From NCBI RefSeq assembly GCF_027942865.1, contig NC_134506.1:14468436-14532435 (forward strand): 64,000 bases of DNA, read 5' to 3'. A program made the position numbers and the translations under genes. Shown here piece by piece: positions 57,100 to 64,000 of the stretch (position 1 is the first letter of the stretch; every line of letters begins with the position of its first letter). This stretch comes from Odontesthes bonariensis (lineage: Eukaryota > Chordata > Actinopteri > Atheriniformes > Atherinopsidae). A model generated the notes under the pieces. The model saw nothing but the letters and a program-made list of their open reading frames with translations. It was not told the DNA's origin and did not search any database.

Positions 57100-59138
57100 G
57101 TAAGAATGTGTTTGTGGATGTGTGCGTGGGAAGGGAATGTATGAGTGTGACTGTACAGTTGGGCTGTTTGCATTAGACAGGTGTGTGTGGTTAAGTCACC
57201 TCTCACTTTCAGAGTTCTAGTCTTATTCCCAAAGACTGTTGGGGAGGATAATTACCTCTGCACAGGTGGGAGCTGATACGCACGCACAGTGGCTGGAGCT
57301 GGATAATCATCATACCACATAAGTAGGAGGGCCTGACTGAGCAGGCAGAGATATGCAGCTGTACAGCAGTGGAATGGAAGTATTATTTCATGATCTTTTT
57401 GCATTGCTTCAGAAGTATAGCCACTGTAAAGACTTTTAACCATATTTTTTTTTTTTTAGGTCTGATGCTCTCCAATTTTTGTAACTAGTAACCTCTTAAA
57501 CTGAATTAATGTCCACATATTATTCTATAGCACAGACTATGGTGTTAACATGAAGTGAGGAAGCAGTTAAATCAGACTTGTTTTTTTCTTCCCACAGGGA
57601 CTGTTTTAGGAGCTGAAACAGGTGAATCTTGTAAATATCAGGTATTCTTACAAGAAAGCAACAAACAGATGCATGGCAGCGGTCACAGATCTAAAGCATC
57701 CTCTCACACGCACTTCACTGTACATGTTTATTTTCTCAGATAGTAAATTCTGTGTCTTCAGGCCTTGCCTTGCTCCAACACCCCCTTTTAGCTCACTTGG
57801 TATCCACGTTAATTGATCTTTTTTCTCCCTCTTTAAAAAAATAAAACAGAACATTGTGCTTATTTGATATGATACCTGAAAGTCTCAGTTTCCCCATAAG
57901 TCAAAGACTGACTGAAATATTTTAAGATGAGAGTAATACTATGATGCAGTGAGTCAGGATGAAATGTGTTGACGTTACAACAGGTAGATTATCAAGGTGT
58001 GAGGTTTCCAGTGAAAGGGTTACTGGCTCTTCCCTCTGAGGCCAGCTTCCACTGAATTTCAGACCTGTGCTGTGAGCTCAGCATTCATAGGTCAGATGGT
58101 TATAGTGGTATAACGGTAAGACAGAGAATCAATACTGAACTAACCGGCTGGGATGGGAACAACTGGCAAGTCCCGTGTTTAGAGGCGCGCTCTGCTCAGC
58201 GGTGGCGCTCCTCTGATTTATTGCAGTTGTTAAGGAGAAAATTGAGTCAGAAGGTTTTCATTTAATGGCATTCTAGTCGGTGGCTGTACTCTAATGCCAC
58301 ACTTGACCTTCGGTTTCAGATAAGAACCAAACAGCGCAATTAACCAATATAGAGGCCTGAGACCTTATCTTCTCCAGCACAGTAATAGCAGTAAAAGCCT
58401 CGTGCTCGTCTTGGGCAACATTTGGGACTGAACAGTAAACTTTACACATAAGCCTGTGTTTGTGGTTAATTAAACCTGGTAAACATTGCTAAATGCCCTG
58501 ACTAAAAGGCCCGTACTCTTATGAGTGTCTCTCTATGGCTGTCCTGCAGCACCACCTGGTGGATAAGTTTACCACTGATGATGAGTTCAGATGGGATCAT
58601 GGCATGGTCACAAACCAGGCCTGTCGTTTTATTTTTCATCTTCAGGTGCTTCAAGGGAATTTCTTGCATGAATGGAATGCACACAGTAATAAATCCTGGC
58701 ATAATAAAACGGAGTACTTCACGTGCTGTATACTTTAATGATCCAGCTGAGGAGTCCTACTTGTCTTCTTCATCTTTGGTCCCTTGTAAATCACTTCTCT
58801 CTCTTACACGCTCTATCCATCTTTCCGTGTGGTCTCTCTTCTCCGCTGTGCAGCTTCAGCAGAGTGAAAGAGAGTCTTTCTAATTAAATTACAGTGGGTC
58901 TCGTCTCAGCCTCTCTTGTCCCAGACTGTCTGAGTAATTATCCTAATGAAGGAGAAAAATTAGATTACAAAAGTACAGTAAGAAACAAATTAGTCCATTT
59001 AGCTATTGAGTAAGCTACAGCATAAAGCATTTCTTATGTTCTGCTTATATGGAAAAATAGATCACAAGCTCTTGAGTGTACTGTACAAACTTCCCTTTCC
59101 CGCTGTGTTTCATTCACTCAGTAATGAAGTGCAACCAC
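57100..59138. other. gene-free stretch, no feature recognised
   Basis: No supported gene. Short open frames at 57252-57854 and 58502-58883 on both strands lack recognisable domains or splice context. Confidence 0.4.
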
Positions 59139-60490
59139 AGCAACCTAATTCCCAAAAGTTTGGATTCTGTGTAAAATGTAAACAAAAACAGAATGCAATG
59201 GTTTGCAAATCTCATAAACAACTATCAATTGTTGAAAGTGAGACAATTTAATATCAAATTTGACCTCATGTTGAATTTGATGGCAGTTGCATGTTTCGAA
59301 ATGTTGGGAGGGTCGGAACAAAAGGCTGGAAGAGTAGGTGGTACTAAAAAGAAATGGCTGGATCAACATGTTGCAACTAATTAGTTTGATTGGTAGCAGG
59401 TCAGTAACATGATCGTCTATAAAACGAGCACCTTAGAGAGCGAGAGTCTCTCACGAGTAAAGATGTGCAGAGGTTCAGCAATTTCCAAAATGAGACTTTG
59501 AATATTCCATCATCTACAGTACATCTACAGCTAATAATGTCATCAAGAGATTCAGAGAATATGGAAACATCTCTGTGCACAAGTGGACAAGTGGCCAGAA
59601 ATCATTTTTTTTCCTGTGATCTCTGGGCATTCAGGCAGCACTGCAATAAAAACAGGCATAATTCTGTCATGAAATCACTGCATGGGCTCAGAAACGCTTC
59701 CAGAAGTCATCTTCTGTGAACACAGTTCACTGTGCCATCCATAAATTTAGGTTAAAGCTGTGTCTTGAAAGAAGAAGCCATATGTGAACATGATCTAGAA
59801 ACACTGCCATCTTTTCTGGGTCAGAGCTTATTTAAAATCGACTTTGGCAAAATGGAAAACTGTTCTTTGGTCTGACAAAACAAAGTTTTAAAATTCTTCT
59901 TGAAATCACGGACACCCCATCCTCATCCAGCGACTATCGGGCTTTCTATCAGCACTCAGTGTAGAAACCTGCATCATACACGTTCGTGTGGGGGTGCATT
60001 AGTTCTTCTGGAACAGGCCACTTGCACAACTGGAAAATCACCAACACCGTTGAAGGTGTATGCAGGCTTTTAGACCCACATGTCTCCTATCCAGATGTCT
60101 TATTCAGGGAGCATACTGCATCTATTACAACAGCATGGCTTCATAGTAGAAGAGTCCAGGTGTTGGACTGTTCTGCCTGCAGTCCAGACCTTCCACCAAC
60201 TGAAAACATTTGGGCATCAGAATAAAAATACTGTTGTTAAACGAAGAAATAATGTCACACAGTGACAACTTTTGTCGCAACTTTTTCTAGATGTGTTGCT
60301 ACTATCAAATGCAATAAGTGTTTTTTTTTTTACATTACATTTTTCATGTAATAGTAAAATGTTACACTTTGAACATTTTATACATTTTATATGTTCTTTG
60401 TGAGTAGAATGTTGGCTCATGAGATTTACAAATCATCACATTGTGTTTTCCACATTTTACAGTGTCCCAACTTTTTGTGAATCGGGGTTA
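59139..60490 (+). mobile_element. degenerate Tc1/mariner element
   Basis: The right end reads GTCCCAACTTTTTGTGAATC then GGGGTTA, and the left end is its degraded inverse (CTAATTCCCAAAAGTTTGG). Next to each lies a CAAATC(T/A)...-type subterminal motif with poly-A/T, as in a widespread fish Tc1-like family. The interior is a broken transposase on the plus strand. Confidence 0.75.
59530..60270 (+). pseudogene. Tc1-like transposase pseudogene
   Basis: Recognisable pieces occur in different frames: an N-terminal helix-turn-helix region (TIKRFREYGN-like, near 59536), then WGCISSSGTGHLHNW (about 59989) and TASITTAWLHSRRVQVLDCS followed by ACSPDLPPTENIWAS (to about 60222). Several stops and frameshifts and loss of the QDN catalytic segment show it is dead. 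Confidence 0.7.
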
Positions 60491-61251
60491 TTATTACACG
60501 AACTAGGTTTATACTAGCATTGTTAGGCTGACTCATCTTTTTCTCTTAAAGAAAATCAGCTGCCTTTCTATTGGTGGTTTATCTGGTTTATATCTCACCT
60601 GCAGCAGTGTTTGCTGCAAGCAACATCTAACCAGCAAGAGTCTACTTTACACTTTATGCATACATTTAAAGTCCCCAGCATAGCAGTAGCATTTCAGGTT
60701 TGCCTCTACTTTATGTTGTGAACCCTTCCTTCTCATTGTTGTCCCTCCAGCAGATCAGATACTGCTGAGTGCACCGGACAACACAAACCTCATCCTGTGT
60801 CATTGTTGTTACTTCCCCCTCTTGTCCTGTCCTTTGTCATGTTGGCTGGAAACATTGCTCTTTTTTTCTCTGCTGACAAGGGCAGCAGAGACAGGGCAAG
60901 CTGACAGGGCAAGCTTCCGAGGTTAAAGCAAGATAGCGGATGTCTGAGGAAGAGACACCTCTTCCCCTTTGACTCAATGGAAGGAAGTGCTGTCACCTGA
61001 TTTTATGACTGCATTGTAGGTGGAAAAAAACAGGCCTCATTTGTTATTAGTGCATCGCTTCTTCAAATTTGAACTCATCTTTTCTTTAAAAATCTGAATC
61101 AGGTTTGGTAGAGGTTATCAAATAGGCTTCAAGGCTTACAAGTCTGCCATCTGCTGGAAAAATATGATTGCAACTAAATTTACTTGCTTTGATGTTCTGG
61201 AGAAGTTGTGGAATGTCTTTACTGCTGAGCACATTTGAGTCTTTAAGCAGA

Positions 61252-63402
61252 TAATACTACTTCAAACTTTAAGAACCCTTCACATTCAGATTTACATACA
61301 AGTCCTAAATGAAGATCAATTATTAACTATCAGTGTCAAAACTGTGAACCTTTGCTTTCTGTATCTCGTGTGACCCCCTTGTACAACAATAACCGCAACT
61401 GAAAATTTCATGTAGGTATTTTATTTATTTTTATTCCTCTTGTTCTGTCATAAAGAAAAATAAATATAAAAGAAACAATCTGAGAAAACAATGAAAAACA
61501 AGACAAACCCAGACAACCAGCCGCTACACCTGCAGAAACCAAACAGAAGACATCCCACGGCCTCTGTGGGGAATCCAGTTGGAGAACCACCAGGAGCACC
61601 TGTAAGCAAACATCCCATCGGCCACGCCCGGTCCCTGCCACCCTGACACGAGTCGAGTGCTGGATCCGGGCCCCATGAGCCTGAGCGCCAGCAAACCCCC
61701 CAGCAGGGGCCCCGTCCAATACCCGAGAGGGCCAGGCAGCCCAGACAGCCGAAAATAGTGGGCCAGCGCTCGCCCAAATGCCCCCCGGCAAAGTGTCCCG
61801 AGAGTCAAGACGTGCCCACATGTGGGTGCAGCTGCAAGCAGTGGGAAGGGGCGAGGCGGGGCAATGCCCCCCTCCCGCCAGGAACAGCACAAGCAGGCCA
61901 GAGGACAGTAAGACTCAGACCCAGACCCAACCACAGCCACAGCCAACCAGGTTACACCCACACTGCCACACAAATCAGAAAAAAATAAAGAGAAAAACTA
62001 GATAAATACCCACGCACCCACTCACACACATGCACACACTCGCACAGCACACACATCCGCTCATGGTCCCCCTCCCAGCCCCAACCCCCCTCCCCAAATC
62101 TCCCCCAAGGTGTAGCGTGGCGGGCACGTCTGGGGCCAGGAGCACCCCAGCCACCACAGACCCCAAATCAGCAGACCGACTCCTCCTCCTGGCCCCTCCG
62201 GCCCCAGGCAGCACCCAGACAACAGGGTTGTAGAAAGACCCCCTCCCCTCGCCCCCTGGCTCATCAGTATTTGAGTGGGTTGAGGGAGATTTCATGTAAG
62301 TATCGATCCGTTCTGCTTATTGGCTTTTAGGGATATTAGCTAATTCCTTCAAATAGAACAGCTTCTGCCAAGGGATATTTCCTCACATGCTGTCCTCACT
62401 TCTGGTTCCTCTGGAACATTTGTATTGGATTAAGGTCAGAACTTGGATTTGGGCAGTCCAAAGCATTATCTTATTCATCTTTCTCTTAGGATACGGGTCC
62501 TGCATGGACGTCCTCACATTTTCCGTGAGAGTTTGCTGTTCTCATTATGAAATCATTGTTCCATCAATTATGGCAGCCTTTTATGGACCACTTGCCGTAA
62601 AAAGCCACACCACAATTCCACCGCTACGAGGTTTCACTGACGGGATAATGTTCCTATACTGAATTGCAGAGCCTTCCTTTCTTTAAGCATATTTCTTCTT
62701 ATTCAAATGAGAAAGTTCTCTTTTAGTCACGTCTGTCCAAAGAAAATTTTTCCACCAGCCTTCTCGCATGTTCACATGGTCATCAGTGTTTCTCTTGGAG
62801 AGTGGTGACTGTGTCCTTACAGCATTGCGCGACCATTACTGTTCATTGCACTCATGCCCATTAATATTACCCAGTGTGAGAAAACTTTCAGATACTCAGA
62901 CATTACTCTTTGCTGTTTTGTGACCTTGTAGCCTTTCATATACCTTAATCTTGGATTGATCTTTGTTCTTCAGCTCCTCAAAGGTAAGGCAAAATTGGTC
63001 ACGAATTTCCTCTATTTGAGCATAATCCATCTGACTGTAGATTTATGGAAGCCAAAACTCTTCAGAAATCCCCTTTGTTTCTGCTGTCTTGTACTTCCAC
63101 AAGCAGACGCTTTGAAGATCAGACCCCCACTTCGTTAAAGATTGAATGTCCTCTCAAACCTGAATATCTCTTAATTTTATTGAAAACACCTGACTCCTCC
63201 TCGGTTTTTAAACATAATTGTGACTTTTGGAGGTTTGCTTTTCAACTCACTGACTTGCAATATTAGATAAGTTCGCACAGCAAATAAATAACCAAGTGTA
63301 GTTTATGTTTTTCATTTTCAGGACTTCTTTGGAAGAAGAAATGTATTTTATATGTAATATATCAAATATATTTCAAAGGGTCAACTTTTAAGCACCACTG
63401 TA
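61252..63402 (-). mobile_element. second Tc1-like element, minus strand, split by a retroelement
   Basis: The right end AAGCACCACTG (63390-63400) is followed by TA; the left end is the degraded inverse near 61252 (CTTCAAACTTTAAGAACCC). Interior strings such as CTGTGAACCTTTGCTTTC, GTGTGACCCCCTTGTACAAC, GGATTAAGGTCAGAACTTGG and GAAAACACCTGACTC match a common fish Tc1-like element read on the antisense side of its transposase. The transposase is disrupted by many indels. Retroelement sequence occupies 61419-62288. Confidence 0.75.
61405..62302 (-). mobile_element. retroelement inserted into the Tc1-like copy, 14-bp target duplication
   Basis: ATTTCATGTAGGTA (61405-61418) and ATTTCATGTAAGTA (62289-62302) flank an 870-bp insert, with one mismatch. 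On the minus strand it ends with an A-rich tail (AATAAAAATAAATAAAA) at the 61419 side. The body (about 61500-62270) is strongly C-rich on the plus strand and much more GC-rich than anything else in the window. Open frames of up to 160 codons have no recognisable domain. It is probably a 5'-truncated non-LTR element or a processed transcript. Confidence 0.7.
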
Positions 63403-64000
63403 TGCTTGATGTTTAGGAGGAGGGGACAGTGGTGACTTTTAGTTTGTTGTAGAGAATTATTATTACTTTATAATTGACTAGTTGATCGAGAACAAATAAA
63501 TCAACAACTGATGATTATTCACTTTGATAATTCCAAGCCAAAGTACCAGGTATTATTATAGCTTTTTAGATATGCAAATGTGCTACTTGTGCCAGTTTGT
63601 TGTCACAACATGGAAACTGTTAAAGTATTTTTCAGTTTGCTCTGATAAAAATAAATAAATTAATGGTTGTAGCTGTAGCCCTGCCTAAACGTTATGATCA
63701 TTAAAATCAATGGTAATCAAAGCTTCTCTTTCTTTTTTGCTGTGTGATGTGGGAAACATCTGATTTTTTTTAAAAATCTCTTTCTGTTGTAGATTCCAAA
63801 CATTTCCCCCATTTGCTTTTATTACCACAGTTCCATCGCTCACATAAATTGCACAAACACGCACACATTTGGAATGGAGAAAAAGAATAAAAGCTCTGTG
63901 TGCCTTTGGAGAAACTGTCTTTAAAGCACTAAATGTCTGCATTCACAATTAACTTCTGTCTCCACACACAAAGCGATGCCTCAGCACTGAGCATGCACCT
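63403..64000. other. right-hand end of the window, no feature recognised
   Basis: AT-rich; no gene or repeat could be supported. Confidence 0.4.

Noticed and set aside
61408-61973. GC-rich open frames of 149-160 codons
   Set aside because: Long frames are expected in GC-rich DNA; they overlap in several frames, lie inside a retroelement insert and show no domain.

Overview
The window is vertebrate nuclear DNA, almost certainly from a ray-finned (teleost) fish. Genes are split into short exons by GT-AG introns, intergenic DNA is AT-rich, and repeats of teleost type are common (Tc1/mariner, PIF/Harbinger, hAT, piggyBac-like MITEs, LINE tails, a tRNA-like SINE). The gene order is the 'golden' pigmentation neighbourhood: dut - slc12a1 - ctxn2 - myef2 - slc24a5. 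With reversed orientation this matches human 15q21.1 (SLC24A5-MYEF2-CTXN2-SLC12A1-DUT), so orthology is supported by both protein similarity and synteny.

Layout. 1-1.1 kb: the 5' four coding exons of dut (dUTPase, minus), with E2F-like sites upstream of its start. 3.6-19.6 kb: slc12a1 (NKCC2, minus). I rebuilt it as 27 coding exons totalling 3195 nt, a 1064-residue open protein with every phase matching. 20.1-22.95 kb: a nested transposable-element complex with inverted copies, a 9-bp target duplication and a perfect 79-bp-arm hairpin. 26.4-26.6 kb: ctxn2 (cortexin 2, minus, one coding exon). 29.5-32 kb: LINE-derived repeats. 33.15-42.36 kb: myef2 (plus), rebuilt as 17 coding exons including an 8-nt microexon, giving 577 residues. 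Its introns carry an hAT element, a SINE and a C21 tract. 43.34-50.59 kb: slc24a5 (NCKX5, minus), nine exons and 513 residues, with a piggyBac-like element in an intron. 51.6-52.7 kb: a deleted Harbinger element. 54.65-55.74 kb: an intronless RNF128/GRAIL-type membrane RING ligase (plus). 59-63.4 kb: two dead Tc1-like transposons, the second split by a retroelement.

The genes are neighbours by ancestry, not one pathway: nucleotide-pool cleaning (dut), Na-K-2Cl transport (slc12a1), a small neuronal membrane protein (ctxn2), RNA binding (myef2), melanosomal ion exchange (slc24a5) and membrane-linked ubiquitination (rnf128-like). myef2 and slc24a5 are convergent, with stop codons 981 bp apart.

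The points most worth checking are the myef2 microexon, which supplies the core of an RNP1 motif; the N terminus of slc12a1, where an intron splits the RFKI kinase-docking motif and two of the three classical regulatory threonines are absent; and the 79-bp-arm hairpin. I found no CRISPR arrays, operons, rRNA genes or independent tRNA genes. All exon borders are read by eye from splice signals, phase and remembered family sequences.
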